DNA of 64,000 bases, taken from positions 1 through 64,000 of the forward strand of contig NZ_JPWH01000014.1 in the NCBI RefSeq assembly GCF_003326755.1, read 5' to 3'. The notes below the pieces were generated by a model. The model was not told where the DNA came from. It did no database searches and saw only the letters and a list, made by a program, of their open reading frames with translations. A program made the translations under genes and the position numbers. Positions 27,133 through 36,582 of the stretch are shown in pieces. The first letter of the stretch is position 1. Every line of letters starts with the position of its first letter. This stretch comes from Thalassospira profundimaris (GTDB taxonomy: Bacteria > Pseudomonadota > Alphaproteobacteria > Rhodospirillales > Thalassospiraceae).

Positions 27133-28134
27133 TCATGTCTCCTCGGTTATATATTTTGCAATGATGTCAACTTCTTCGGCTGCGCCAAAAACAAGCGGCA
27201 CATTCTGGTGCGGTGTTTGCACAATCAGGTCCATAATACGGTCGGTGCCATTGGTGGCGCGCCCGCCTGCTGCCTCGATCAGGCAGGCAATCGGTACGGC
27301 CTCATAGGCCAGGCGCAAACGACCCTGACGATAATTTTCGCGCTGGTCCGCCGGGTATAAAAACGCCCCGCCCTGCAGCAAAATACGGTGTAATTCACCC
27401 ACAGCCGCCGCCAGCCACCGCATGTTAAAATCGCGTCCGCGCGGGCCATCGGCGCCGGCGCGTACGTCCGCCGCCCATTGTTTCAGGCCCGGTGACCAGT
27501 GGCGTTCATTCGATGCGTTATAGGCAATGGTTGATGCCGCCGGTTTCAGGCGAACATCGCGTGCCGTCATGCGAAAATCCTGGCCATCATGGGTGGCGAT
27601 CTGCACGCCCTGCCCGGTGGTAAAGCCAAAATCAAGGGAATGCCCGAAGGATGCATAACCGGCAGCCACTGCCTCGCTGCCTTTACGGCGGAAATCAGCC
27701 GGGCCGGTCGGGTAAATGACAAATAACATGCCCAATGGCGCGCCAATGCCAATCGACCCGGAACCGTCAATCGGGTCAATTGCAATATCAAACGCCCCTG
27801 CCGGGTCCAGCAGTTCAACCTGTTCGGCTTCTTCCGACAGCATGTGGCGCACACCGCGCCCCTTTAACACGGCCAGAACATGGTTATGCGCGCCAACATC
27901 TAACGCCTTTTGCGCATCGCCACTTTCATTTTCCCCGCACGGGGCCGCCGGGTCGCCCGGTAGTTTGCCCGCAGCCAACCGGGCGGCAATGGCGGGCAAG
28001 GCACTGGCAATCGCGTCAATAAGGCTGCCAAGGGCACCATCAGGCAGGCAGGCATGAAGGATCGCCGCCTCGGAGGGACGATCAGTCGGTAAGGTCAGCA
28101 TGTCGGAAAATCCATAATTGATAAGGCCGGGCAT
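27133..28134 (-). CDS. class I fructose-1,6-bisphosphatase family
   Basis: This phosphatase of about 322-333 aa has the class I metal-site motif AIDPIDGSGSIGIGAPLGM and the acidic cluster LSEEAEQVELL. A C-terminal substrate-site segment GGAFLYPADQRENYRQGRLR is also visible. It removes the 1-phosphate of fructose or sedoheptulose bisphosphate. It is paired with the aldolase. The start is uncertain (ATG 28134 or 28101), and neither has a strong ribosome binding site. Confidence 0.8.
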   Translation of the reverse strand: MPGLINYGFSDMLTLPTDRPSEAAILHACLPDGALGSLIDAIASALPAIAARLAAGKLPGDPAAPCGENESGDAQKALDVGAHNHVLAVLKGRGVRHMLSEEAEQVELLDPAGAFDIAIDPIDGSGSIGIGAPLGMLFVIYPTGPADFRRKGSEAVAAGYASFGHSLDFGFTTGQGVQIATHDGQDFRMTARDVRLKPAASTIAYNASNERHWSPGLKQWAADVRAGADGPRGRDFNMRWLAAAVGELHRILLQGGAFLYPADQRENYRQGRLRLAYEAVPIACLIEAAGGRATNGTDRIMDLIVQTPHQNVPLVFGAAEEVDIIAKYITEET

Positions 28135-28318
28135 CCTAACAGATCAGCATGGTTATTCCGCACCAAGATCTGACCTGGCGCAACGGGGCGGCATAGCCTG
28201 TGCCCCAAAGGCAAAGACCATCAAAAATTTCAACCCGTCGGCCACGAAATGTGGCGATCAGGCTGATCACTGCATTTCAAATGGCCGTCAACCCATGCCC
28301 GGCGCTATCACGTGCCCA

Positions 28319-28780
28319 TCAGGCCGTATGGTATTTGGCGTCAACCGCGTCAATCGCCTGCACATTGCCTGCCGATTTACCCTGTGGGTCAAAGGCGGCA
28401 GACAGAAAGGCATCGGCAATATCTTTGGCAAGTTCGGTGCCAACAACACGTGCGCCCATGGTGATGATGTGGGCATTGTTCGATGTCGCTGCCTTGCCCG
28501 CCGAATAGGTGTCGTGGGTTTGCGCCGCACGGATACCCGGCACCTTGTTTGCTGCCAGACATACACCAATGCCCGTACCACAGCATAAAATGGCGCGATC
28601 ATAGGTACCGGCCTTTACCGCCGATGCCACCCGGTCAGACAGATTGGCGTAAAAGGCGTCCGGGCCTGCTTCGGTTCGCGAGGCCTCGGTGACTTCATAA
28701 TTCGGGTTCTGGCTCAGATATTCGGCCAATGCCCTGGCCAGACTTTCACCGGCGCTGTCGCCGGCCACTGCGATTTTCAT
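28319..28780 (-). CDS. eryI: RpiB-family isomerase, probable D-erythrose-4-phosphate isomerase
   Basis: This 153-aa RpiB/LacAB protein has N-terminal [15 protein letters not shown], the catalytic-loop region [16 protein letters not shown] and the segment [18 protein letters not shown]. In Brucella the RpiB-like EryI converts D-erythrulose 4-phosphate to D-erythrose 4-phosphate, and the gene sits beside the TPI-like eryH, as here. An ordinary ribose-5-phosphate isomerase B is the alternative. It starts 23 bp after the TPI-like gene stop. Confidence 0.82.
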   Translation of the reverse strand: MKIAVAGDSAGESLARALAEYLSQNPNYEVTEASRTEAGPDAFYANLSDRVASAVKAGTYDRAILCCGTGIGVCLAANKVPGIRAAQTHDTYSAGKAATSNNAHIITMGARVVGTELAKDIADAFLSAAFDPQGKSAGNVQAIDAVDAKYHTA

Positions 28781-28803
28781 GTCAGTTCCTCCGTTTTGGC
28801 GTT

Positions 28804-29571
28804 TCAGGCTTGTGCGTTCAGCGCGGCGTCGCAGCGCGTTAAAATGTCGAGATACCCCGCCACATCCCAGGCGGACCGGCCAATGAACAGGCCATCGATA
28901 TGCGGGCAGGTCACCAGTTCGGCGCAGTTGCCCGGGTTAACCGACCCGCCATAAAGGCAGGGCACACGCCGGCCCAGGACCTCCTGCGCGACGGCAATAA
29001 TTTCGGCCTGCCGAGCATCGGCATAATCCGCCGTGGCGGGAATACCGTTTTCGCCAATCGCCCATACCGGTTCATATGCCAGCCAGATTGCAGCCTGCTT
29101 TTGCGGATCGCTTAATTTTGCAAGGGCCCCGCGCACCTGGCGTGCCAACACCTCGGCGGCCCGGCCCTGTTCGCGGTCCTGCAGGGTTTCACCAATGCAA
29201 ATCAACGGGATCAACCCGTGGCGTACGGCGGCTTCGGTTTTCAAACCAACGGTTTCGTCAGTTTCGCCAAAATGTTCACGCCGTTCGGAATGGCCCAGTT
29301 CAACAATGTCAAGGCCACAATCCACCAGCATCGGCGCGGAAATTTCGCCAGTCCATGCGCCCTGGTCCGCCCAGTGCATATTCTGTGCACCGACCAGAAC
29401 CGGGCTATTGCTCAGGGCATCTCTTACCTGCCGTGCCGCGGTAAAGGGCGGAATAACAAAACTTTGAATGCGCTCAGACAGGTCTGCTTTCGCAACCCCC
29501 TCGGCCCAGGCAAGCGCCTCGGCCAATGTCTTGTTCATTTTCCAACTGGTGCCGATCCATACCTCGGACAT
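28804..29571 (-). CDS. eryH: TPI-family isomerase (EryH-like)
   Basis: This 255-aa TIM-barrel enzyme has catalytic Lys in GTSWKMNKT, His in [13 protein letters not shown] and Glu in [10 protein letters not shown]. The GTSWKMN start, instead of the usual GNWKMN, resembles erythritol-locus TPI paralogues. EryH in Brucella isomerises tetrulose phosphates in the route to erythrose 4-phosphate. Start set at ATG 29571 with AAAGGAGG upstream. It is first in a two-gene unit with the RpiB-like gene and divergent from transketolase. Confidence 0.82.
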   Translation of the reverse strand: MSEVWIGTSWKMNKTLAEALAWAEGVAKADLSERIQSFVIPPFTAARQVRDALSNSPVLVGAQNMHWADQGAWTGEISAPMLVDCGLDIVELGHSERREHFGETDETVGLKTEAAVRHGLIPLICIGETLQDREQGRAAEVLARQVRGALAKLSDPQKQAAIWLAYEPVWAIGENGIPATADYADARQAEIIAVAQEVLGRRVPCLYGGSVNPGNCAELVTCPHIDGLFIGRSAWDVAGYLDILTRCDAALNAQA

Positions 29572-29706
29572 GACGGACCCTCCTTTGTTCTGTTTTGGAA
29601 GAAATAACACCATCAATGTTAAATTCAACAATTATTTTGTTAATTTGTTATTTTTAATTGTTAGATCACATCGCCGCTGTTAGCCTTCCCAACACAGGAG
29701 GAACAC
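29572..29706 (+). promoter_or_regulatory. divergent promoter region between eryH and transketolase
   Basis: The 135-bp gap is AT-rich around 29610-29665. It contains an AACAA-n5-TTGTT inverted repeat (around 29627-29641) and further TTGTTA half sites. This is a plausible DeoR or SorC operator, but the binding protein is not shown. Confidence 0.5.
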
Positions 29707-31713
29707 ATGAACGCTCAACCCAAAATCGCGGCCAAAGCCGCCATCGACCCCGAAAATTTCGCCCTTGCCAATTGCCTGCGTGCATTGGCCATTGATGCGG
29801 TCAATACCGCCAATTCCGGCCATCCCGGCGCACCAATGGGCATGGCCGATGCGGCCACGGTACTGTTTCGCAAACATCTGAAATTTGATGCATCCGCACC
29901 CGACTGGCCCGATCGCGACCGTTTTGTGCTGTCAAACGGCCATGCATCCATGCTGCTTTATGGCCTGTTGCATCTGACCGGTTATGAAGACATGACCATC
30001 GATCAAATCCGCAATTTCCGCCAATGGGGTGCCATTACCGCAGGCCACCCGGAATGGGGCCATGCCAAGGGTGTTGAAACCACCACCGGTCCGCTTGGCC
30101 AGGGGCTTGCCACTGCTGTTGGCATGGCACTGGCCGAACGGGCATTGGCAGCCGAATTCCCCGGCCTGGTTGATCATCGCACCTGGGTCATGCTGGGGGA
30201 TGTTTGTTTGCAGGAAGGGATCGGCCAGGAAGCCATTTCGCTGGCGGGGCATTTGAAACTTGGGAAGCTTAACCTTCTTTATGATGACAACGACATCACC
30301 ATTGATGGCCCTAAATCGGTTTCCTTTTCCGAAGATGTACCCGCGCGTTTTCGCGCCTGTGGCTGGCACGTCATAAGCTGTGATGGGCATGATGCAACCG
30401 CACTTGATGCCGCGATGACCGCCGCCAGGGCCGAAACCAGCCGCCCCACCCTGATTGCGATGAAAACCACCATCGGTTTTGGCGCCCCCAACCGGGCAGG
30501 CACGGCAAAGGCCCATGGTTCCCCCCTTGGGGACGAAGAAGGCGCGCTGGCAAAGGCTGCCCTTGGCTGGGATGCAGCACCCTTTGATATCCCGGCGGAC
30601 CTTGCCAAAAGCTGGCAGGAAATTGGCGCGCGTGGTGCCAAAGAACGCAAAGCCTGGGAAGCCGCCCTTGCCGCATCACCCGATGCCAAAGCCTTCAACG
30701 ACCGCGTTTCAGGCAAATTGCCGGAAAATTACGCCGCCGATGTGCAAAAGGCCCGCAGTGACCTGTTTGCCAAGCCGCAAAATGTTGCCACCCGCAAGGC
30801 ATCGCAAATTGCCCTGGAAAGCCTTGCTGCCGCCGTGCCCGCCATGATCGGCGGCAGTGCCGATTTGACGGGATCAAACCTTACACGTGTGGCTGCGGTT
30901 GATCGCCAATATACCGCCGAAATGCCGGGACGTTACATTGGCTATGGCGTGCGCGAATTTGGTATGGCAGCAGCCATGAACGGGCTTGCACTGCATGGGG
31001 GTTTCAAGCCCTATGGCGGGACTTTTCTGGTATTTTTCGATTATGCGCGCAATGCCATTCGCCTGTCCGCACTGATGGGGCTTGGCGTTACCTATGTCAT
31101 GACCCATGATTCCATCGGCCTTGGTGAAGATGGGCCAACCCATCAGCCGATCGAACATCTGGCATCCCTGCGTGCCATTCCCAACCTGAATGTATTTCGC
31201 CCTGCCGATGCCGTTGAAACACTTGAGGCGTGGGACATTGCCCTGCGATCCCCGGCAACACCATCGCTGATGGCATTATCGCGCCAGAACGTACCGCAAT
31301 TGCGCGAAGCCGGGCCGGAAAATTTAAGTGAAAAGGGTGCCTATATCCTTCGGCAATATGGCGAAGGCCGCGATGTCACCCTGCTTGCAACCGGTACCGA
31401 AGTTGCCCTGGCCATTGAAGCCGCCGAAAAACTGCACGACGAAGGTTACGCCGTAACCGTTGTTTCGATGCCGTGCTGGGAACTGTTCGACGCCCAGCCC
31501 GAAGAATACTGCGAAAGCGTCCTTGGCAGCGCCCCGCGTATCGCGATTGAGGCGGCATCCGCCTTTGGCTGGACCCGCTATGTTGACCGTGAGGCCGATG
31601 TTATCGGCATGCCGGGTTTTGGCGCTTCCGCCCCGGCTGAACGCCTGTATGAGGAATTTGGCATCACAACCGATGCCATCATCACACTGGCCAAAGCCCG
31701 GATCGGCAAATAA
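29707..31713 (+). CDS. tkt: transketolase
   Basis: This 668-aa thiamine-diphosphate enzyme exchanges two-carbon units between sugar phosphates and uses erythrose 4-phosphate or sedoheptulose 7-phosphate. N-terminal signatures (SGHPGAPMGMADAA, TTGPLGQGLATAVGMA) and the C-terminal catalytic part (TYVMTHDSIGLGEDGPTHQPIE) are intact. The ThDP motif normally read GDG is GDV at residues 164-166, which is unusual. CAGGAGG precedes the ATG. It is divergent from eryH and followed by a terminator. Confidence 0.9.
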   Translation: MNAQPKIAAKAAIDPENFALANCLRALAIDAVNTANSGHPGAPMGMADAATVLFRKHLKFDASAPDWPDRDRFVLSNGHASMLLYGLLHLTGYEDMTIDQIRNFRQWGAITAGHPEWGHAKGVETTTGPLGQGLATAVGMALAERALAAEFPGLVDHRTWVMLGDVCLQEGIGQEAISLAGHLKLGKLNLLYDDNDITIDGPKSVSFSEDVPARFRACGWHVISCDGHDATALDAAMTAARAETSRPTLIAMKTTIGFGAPNRAGTAKAHGSPLGDEEGALAKAALGWDAAPFDIPADLAKSWQEIGARGAKERKAWEAALAASPDAKAFNDRVSGKLPENYAADVQKARSDLFAKPQNVATRKASQIALESLAAAVPAMIGGSADLTGSNLTRVAAVDRQYTAEMPGRYIGYGVREFGMAAAMNGLALHGGFKPYGGTFLVFFDYARNAIRLSALMGLGVTYVMTHDSIGLGEDGPTHQPIEHLASLRAIPNLNVFRPADAVETLEAWDIALRSPATPSLMALSRQNVPQLREAGPENLSEKGAYILRQYGEGRDVTLLATGTEVALAIEAAEKLHDEGYAVTVVSMPCWELFDAQPEEYCESVLGSAPRIAIEAASAFGWTRYVDREADVIGMPGFGASAPAERLYEEFGITTDAIITLAKARIGK

Positions 31714-31778
31714 CCAAGCGAGTCCGACATACCATTCGGACACCCCGTTATCTGGCCTTGTGCATCACCGCTAACACA

Positions 31779-31818
31779 CAAAACCCCGCCCAAATCAGTC
31801 GGACGGGGTTTTGTTTTG
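31779..31818 (+). terminator. terminator between tkt and dihydropyrimidinase
   Basis: CAAAACCCCG (31779-31788) pairs with CGGGGTTTTG (31804-31813), followed by TTTTG. The A/T-flanked symmetry suits both convergent transcripts. Confidence 0.82.
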
Positions 31819-31865
31819 TCAAATGCAGGACCAATCAGGTATCGGCACAATTGCCTGCAATAGGG

Positions 31866-33323
31866 TTACACGCCTGCCGGCATATTTTCCGCCTTGCGCT
31901 CCACCCTGCGCGGGGCGGTAATTTCCTTCCATTTCGACAGGGCCTTGTTGACGGCCGGATAGGGTTTGCGCGGGATGAATTCACCATCGCCGCATTTGGC
32001 AAGAACAACACCTTCCTCGGCGGCAATGCGCCCCCGGCTGAGGGTGTAACGCGGCAGGCCGGTCACTTCCATGCCTTCAAACACGTTATAGTCAATCGAG
32101 GAAACCTGGTGTTTGGCCGAAATGGTTTTTGATGCTTTCGGGTCCCACACCACCAGGTCAGCATCGGCACCCACCAGAACGGCCCCTTTGCGCGGATACA
32201 TATTCAAAATCTTGGCGATATTGGTCGATGTAACGGCGACAAATTCGTTGGGCGTCAAACGGCCGGTATTGACCCCGTAAGTCCACAAAAGCGGCATCCG
32301 ATCTTCAAGGCCGCCGGTGCCATTCGGGATTTTAGTGAAATCGCCCAACCCCATGCGTTTCTGTTCGGATGTAAAGGCGCAATGGTCCGTTGCCACCACT
32401 TGCAGGCTACCCGATGCCAGGCCATTCCACAAACCATCCTGATGCAGCTTGCTGCGAAATGGCGGGGACATAACCCGGCGTGCCGCATGGTCCCAGTCCG
32501 GGTTGGCATATTCGCTGTCATCAAGCACCAGATGCTGAATCAGCGGCTCGCCAAAAACGCGCTTGCCGTTCTGGCGTGCCCGGCGAATGGCTTCATGGGC
32601 CGGTTCGCACGATACATGGACAATATAAAGCGGCACATTGGCCATATCGGCAATCATGATGGCACGGTTGCACGCCTCGCCTTCCACATCGACCGGGCGG
32701 GAATAGGCATGGGCTTCCGGCCCGTTATTGCCAGCTTCCAGCAGGCGCTGTTGCAGGGTGGCAACCACATCGCCATTTTCCGCATGCACCAGCGGCATGG
32801 CGCCCAGTTCCGAACAGCGCGAGAAAGAGGCAAACATTTCATCATCATCCACCATCAGGGCCCCTTTATAGGCCATGAAATGTTTGAAGGTATTAATGCC
32901 TTTTTCCTCGACGACGATTTTCATCTCGTTGAAAATCTGCTCGCTCCAGGAGGTAATTGCCATATGGAAGGAATAATCGCACACCGCCTTGGATGATTTG
33001 TTATCCCAGGCCTGCAGGGCCTCCAGCAAAGACTGATCGGGCGATGGCAGGCAGAAATCCACCACCATTGTGGTGCCACCCGCAACCGCCGCCTTGGTGC
33101 CAAATTCAAAATCATCCGCCGAATAAGTGCCCATAAAGGGCATTTCCATATGGGTATGCGGGTCAATGCCGCCCGGCATGACATAGCAGCCATCGGCATC
33201 AATCACCTTGTCGCCCGAAAGGTCCTTGCCAATCGCGGCAATCTTGCCATCTTCGATCAGAATATCGGCTTCATAAGTCAGGTCTGCGGTAACAATGGTT
33301 CCGCCGCGAATAACCATAGACAT
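31866..33323 (-). CDS. hydA: dihydropyrimidinase
   Basis: This 485-aa amidohydrolase opens dihydrouracil/dihydrothymine to N-carbamoyl-beta-amino acids. The metal site is visible as GGIDPHTHMEMPF near residue 57. A lysine (INTFKHFMAYKG) is a likely carbamylated bridging residue, and VHVSCEP and ATDHCAFT complete the set. Start chosen at ATG 33323 (MSMVIRGG) with AGGAG upstream; the longer frame to 33410 adds an unlikely tail. It is probably last in the unit with the ABC importer and nitrilase genes. Confidence 0.88.
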   Translation of the reverse strand: MSMVIRGGTIVTADLTYEADILIEDGKIAAIGKDLSGDKVIDADGCYVMPGGIDPHTHMEMPFMGTYSADDFEFGTKAAVAGGTTMVVDFCLPSPDQSLLEALQAWDNKSSKAVCDYSFHMAITSWSEQIFNEMKIVVEEKGINTFKHFMAYKGALMVDDDEMFASFSRCSELGAMPLVHAENGDVVATLQQRLLEAGNNGPEAHAYSRPVDVEGEACNRAIMIADMANVPLYIVHVSCEPAHEAIRRARQNGKRVFGEPLIQHLVLDDSEYANPDWDHAARRVMSPPFRSKLHQDGLWNGLASGSLQVVATDHCAFTSEQKRMGLGDFTKIPNGTGGLEDRMPLLWTYGVNTGRLTPNEFVAVTSTNIAKILNMYPRKGAVLVGADADLVVWDPKASKTISAKHQVSSIDYNVFEGMEVTGLPRYTLSRGRIAAEEGVVLAKCGDGEFIPRKPYPAVNKALSKWKEITAPRRVERKAENMPAGV

Positions 33324-33457
33324 GGGTGGCTCCTTGTATGTCAGTATCGGGGTAACGGAGGTGATGAAAAACAGCACCCTGCCCTGAATTTTCAGGGAAT
33401 GGCCCGGCAACCATCGGGGCAGCCGCCGGGTCCAAGAGGTAGAATGCAGCGCGGGGC

Positions 33458-34438
33458 TTACATTTTGTCGGTCACAGCGTGGGTCCAGGCACCTTCCGGC
33501 TTTTTGGTAATAACCGGGTCGGACCCGCCCGACAGCAGGCTGTCAACGGTGCGGGTATAGGCCGCTTCGCTTAAAACACCGTCCTTGCTCAGAAGTTTGG
33601 CTACTTCCTTCATCATACGGATCTGGTGTTTTTCGGTCTGGGCGCCGGTGGCATCGTTATCCAGCACAATCTGGGCGGCTTCTTCCGGGTGTTCCGCCGC
33701 CCAGTGCCAGCCCTTCATGCTGGCCGCAACAAAGCGCGCCATTTTATCCACAAAGGCCGGGTTTTTCAGTTTGTCTTCCATCACATAAAGACCATCTTCG
33801 AGGGTCGCGACCCCCTGATCTTCATATTTGAAAACAACCAGATCATCGGCCGGAATCCCGGCATCAATGATTTGCCAGTATTCGTTATAGGTCATGGTGG
33901 AAATACAATCGGCCTGCTTTTGCAACAGCGGATCGACGTTAAAGCCCTGCTTGAGCACCGTCACACCATTGGGTCCGCCATCGGTGGGAATGCCCAGTTT
34001 CGACATCCAGCTTAGGAACGGATATTCATTGCCAAAAAACCAGACACCCAGAGTCCGGCCGGGAAAATCCTTGGGCGATTTAATGCCGGTATCCTTAAGG
34101 CAGGTCAGCTCCATGCCCGATTTGGCAAAGGGCTGGGCGATATTCACCAGCGGCACGCCCTTTTCGCGCGATGCAAGGGCAGATGGCATCCAGTCCACCA
34201 CCACATCGGCCCCACCCCCGGCAATCACCTGCGGCGGGGCAATGTCCGGCCCGCCGGGATTAATGGTGACATCCAGATCGGCATCTTCGTAATACCCTTT
34301 ATCCAGGGCCACGTAATATCCGGCAAACTGTGCCTGCGTCACCCATTTCAGTTGCAGGGTTACGTTATCTGCTGCCATCGCCGAAAGCGATGTCAGGCCA
34401 AATGCCATCCCCAGAGCCGTCGCTAACACTTTTTTCAT
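33458..34438 (-). CDS. NMT1/ThiY-type ABC substrate-binding protein (pyrimidine importer)
   Basis: This 326-aa periplasmic protein has a signal peptide ending LSAMA before ADN. The NMT1 fold is indicated by LQLKWVTQAQFAGYYVALDKG and the substrate-loop segments VVDWMPSALASRE and SGMELTCLKDTGI. Homologues next to hydantoinase/dihydropyrimidinase genes import pyrimidines or hydantoins. It lies beyond the two permease genes in the same direction. Start set at ATG 34438 rather than 34471. Confidence 0.82.
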   Translation of the reverse strand: MKKVLATALGMAFGLTSLSAMAADNVTLQLKWVTQAQFAGYYVALDKGYYEDADLDVTINPGGPDIAPPQVIAGGGADVVVDWMPSALASREKGVPLVNIAQPFAKSGMELTCLKDTGIKSPKDFPGRTLGVWFFGNEYPFLSWMSKLGIPTDGGPNGVTVLKQGFNVDPLLQKQADCISTMTYNEYWQIIDAGIPADDLVVFKYEDQGVATLEDGLYVMEDKLKNPAFVDKMARFVAASMKGWHWAAEHPEEAAQIVLDNDATGAQTEKHQIRMMKEVAKLLSKDGVLSEAAYTRTVDSLLSGGSDPVITKKPEGAWTHAVTDKM

Positions 34439-34501
34439 TTTATCGAAGCCTCTCCACAGGTTGAAATTCAATCCTCCCGACGGGTCGTCTTTTTTAATGC
34501 C

Positions 34502-35656
34502 TTAATGGCGACGTACCCGGAACGACGGATGCCACGACGTTACCTTGCGTTCCGCAAGGGCCACGGCCCCGTAAAAGGCAGTCCCCGCCAGGGCTGCCAA
34601 TGCAATTTCCGCCCAAACCATATCCACATTCATCCGGCCAACTTCGGTCGATATGCGAAAACCCATGCCGACAATGGGGGTGCCAAAAAATTCGGCAACA
34701 ATCGCGCCAATCAGGGCCAGGGTGGAATTGATCTTGAGCGCATTGAAAATAAACGGCAAAGCCGCCGGCAAGCGCAAACGAAACAGCGTGGACCAATAAC
34801 CCGACGCATAGGTCGCCATCAGGTCACGTTCCAGCCGCCCTGCCGCATTCAGCCCCGATACCGTATTCACCAGCATCGGGAAAAACGTCATGATCACAAT
34901 GACCGCGGCCTTTGACTGCCAGTCAAAGCCAAACCACATCACCATAATCGGCGCAACACCGATAATCGGCAGGGCAGAGACCATATTGCCCAGCGGCAAC
35001 AACCCGCGTTTGAGAAACGGCACACGATCCACCGCAATCGCCACCAAAAGCCCGCTGCCACAGCCCAGCACATAACCGGCCAGCACCGCCTTAAGAAAGG
35101 TTTGACGGAAATCGTCCCACAAAATGCCGGTGGAATTGACAAAGCGCACACCAATCATGCTCGGTGCGGGCAGCAAAACCTGCGGCACGCCAAAACCGGC
35201 GGTGATGACTTCCCACAAAAACAGCAGCCAGATGCCAAAGGCCAGCGGCACGATGATATTTGCCGTTTGCTGTTTGCCCTGGTCAAGGGTGCGATAATTG
35301 GCGATCACGTCAATCCCGCGCCAGACCAGCGCCCAAAGCGAGGCAATAAACATCCAGAACCCGTAGGAGGCATAACCCGCCAGCCCGTGGTCATAAAGGG
35401 TGGCAATCGCCTGCCAGGCCCCGTAAATCACCACCAGCAAAATAATGCTGCCGCGCAAAACGCTGGTCACACCGGACCATGTAAAAAACACCCCAATGAC
35501 AACACAGGCCACCATCGCACTGGCAAGCCCCGGCAGGTCCGACACAAAGGCAACATTTTTGCCAGTTTCAGGGTCCACCCCCGACAGCGGAAAAACCAGC
35601 GACAGCAGGGCAAAAACCGCACCGACAAGGCAGAATTTATCAAGTTTGCCGCTCAT
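34502..35656 (-). CDS. ABC transporter permease (pyrimidine-type importer)
   Basis: This 384-aa membrane protein has an N-terminal extension of about four hydrophobic segments followed by a BPD-transport domain of the SsuC/TauC type (EAA-loop region LERDLMATYASGYWSTLFRLRLPAALPFI). It pairs with the next permease, whose stop overlaps its start by 4 bp. The substrate is inferred from the flanking pyrimidine catabolism genes. Confidence 0.83.
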   Translation of the reverse strand: MSGKLDKFCLVGAVFALLSLVFPLSGVDPETGKNVAFVSDLPGLASAMVACVVIGVFFTWSGVTSVLRGSIILLVVIYGAWQAIATLYDHGLAGYASYGFWMFIASLWALVWRGIDVIANYRTLDQGKQQTANIIVPLAFGIWLLFLWEVITAGFGVPQVLLPAPSMIGVRFVNSTGILWDDFRQTFLKAVLAGYVLGCGSGLLVAIAVDRVPFLKRGLLPLGNMVSALPIIGVAPIMVMWFGFDWQSKAAVIVIMTFFPMLVNTVSGLNAAGRLERDLMATYASGYWSTLFRLRLPAALPFIFNALKINSTLALIGAIVAEFFGTPIVGMGFRISTEVGRMNVDMVWAEIALAALAGTAFYGAVALAERKVTSWHPSFRVRRH

Positions 35657-36582
35657 GCCCGCACCCCCATGCGTTCCAGCACCCGTTTTTCAAACAGGCC
35701 GACCACAACCACCATCATCGCCGCAACAAAGGCCGCAGTTAGCAGGGCCGCCCATATCTGCACCGTTTGCCCGTAATAGGACCCGGCCAGCAAACGTGCG
35801 CCCAGGCCAGCCTGCGCCCCGGTCGGCAATTCGCCGACAATCGCGCCCACAAGGCTAATTGCAATTGCCACCTTCAGGCTGGCAAATAAAAACGGCATGG
35901 ACGATGGCCAGCGCAGGGCAAAAAATGTTTGCCAGCGCGAGGCATTATAAGTGCGCATCAGGTCAAGCTGGATATGATCGGGCGAACGCAACCCCTTGAC
36001 CATCCCGATTGTCACGGGGAAAAAGCACAAATAGGTCGAAATCATTGCCTTGGGCACCAGCCCCTTCAGGCCAATCGCCCCCAAAACCACAATAATCATC
36101 GGCGCAATCGCCAGAATGGGAATGGTTTGCGAGGAAATCACCCACGGCATCAGGCTTTTTTCCAGTGTCAGCACATGGACAATGCCAACGGCGAGCAAAA
36201 TGCCCAGTAACGTACCAATCCCGAAACCCAGCAGGGTGGAGGATAATGTCACCCAGGTATGATAGACCAGCGATCGTTTCGAGGTGATTTTGGTGGCAAA
36301 AATGGTTTTATACATTTCCGCGGCCACCTGGTGCGGGGCCGGCAAAACCGGACGGTCCTGATTAAGCGTCGCCTCGACAAGCTGGGAAACGGTCCAGTCC
36401 TGCTTGGCCCTTGCATAACGGTCCAGCTGGCCCGGCATATTCATGAAAATCGCGCCAATATACCAAATCACGAACAGGCCGATCAGCATCACGCAAACCG
36501 GGCCGGTCTGCCCCTTCATCATCCGCGTCCACAGGCCGGGGCCTGTGCGGGCGGCGGGCAAAGTTGCAGCGTCAGTCGTCAT
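35653..36582 (-). CDS. ABC transporter permease (pyrimidine-type importer)
   Basis: This 309-aa permease of the SsuC/TauC group has one N-terminal membrane segment (PVCVMLIGLFVIWYIG) and a transport domain with the EAA loop (LDLMRTYNASRWQTFFALRWP). Its start overlaps the ATPase gene end by 11 bp and its stop overlaps the second permease by 4 bp, so the three are translated as a unit. The two permeases probably form a heterodimer. Confidence 0.83.
   Translation of the reverse strand: MTTDAATLPAARTGPGLWTRMMKGQTGPVCVMLIGLFVIWYIGAIFMNMPGQLDRYARAKQDWTVSQLVEATLNQDRPVLPAPHQVAAEMYKTIFATKITSKRSLVYHTWVTLSSTLLGFGIGTLLGILLAVGIVHVLTLEKSLMPWVISSQTIPILAIAPMIIVVLGAIGLKGLVPKAMISTYLCFFPVTIGMVKGLRSPDHIQLDLMRTYNASRWQTFFALRWPSSMPFLFASLKVAIAISLVGAIVGELPTGAQAGLGARLLAGSYYGQTVQIWAALLTAAFVAAMMVVVVGLFEKRVLERMGVRA

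Noticed and set aside
26098-31713. Calvin cycle (cbb) operon
   Set aside because: Aldolase, bisphosphatase and transketolase are cbb-like, but there is no RuBisCO, phosphoribulokinase or CbbR, and the tetrose isomerases between them point to erythritol use.
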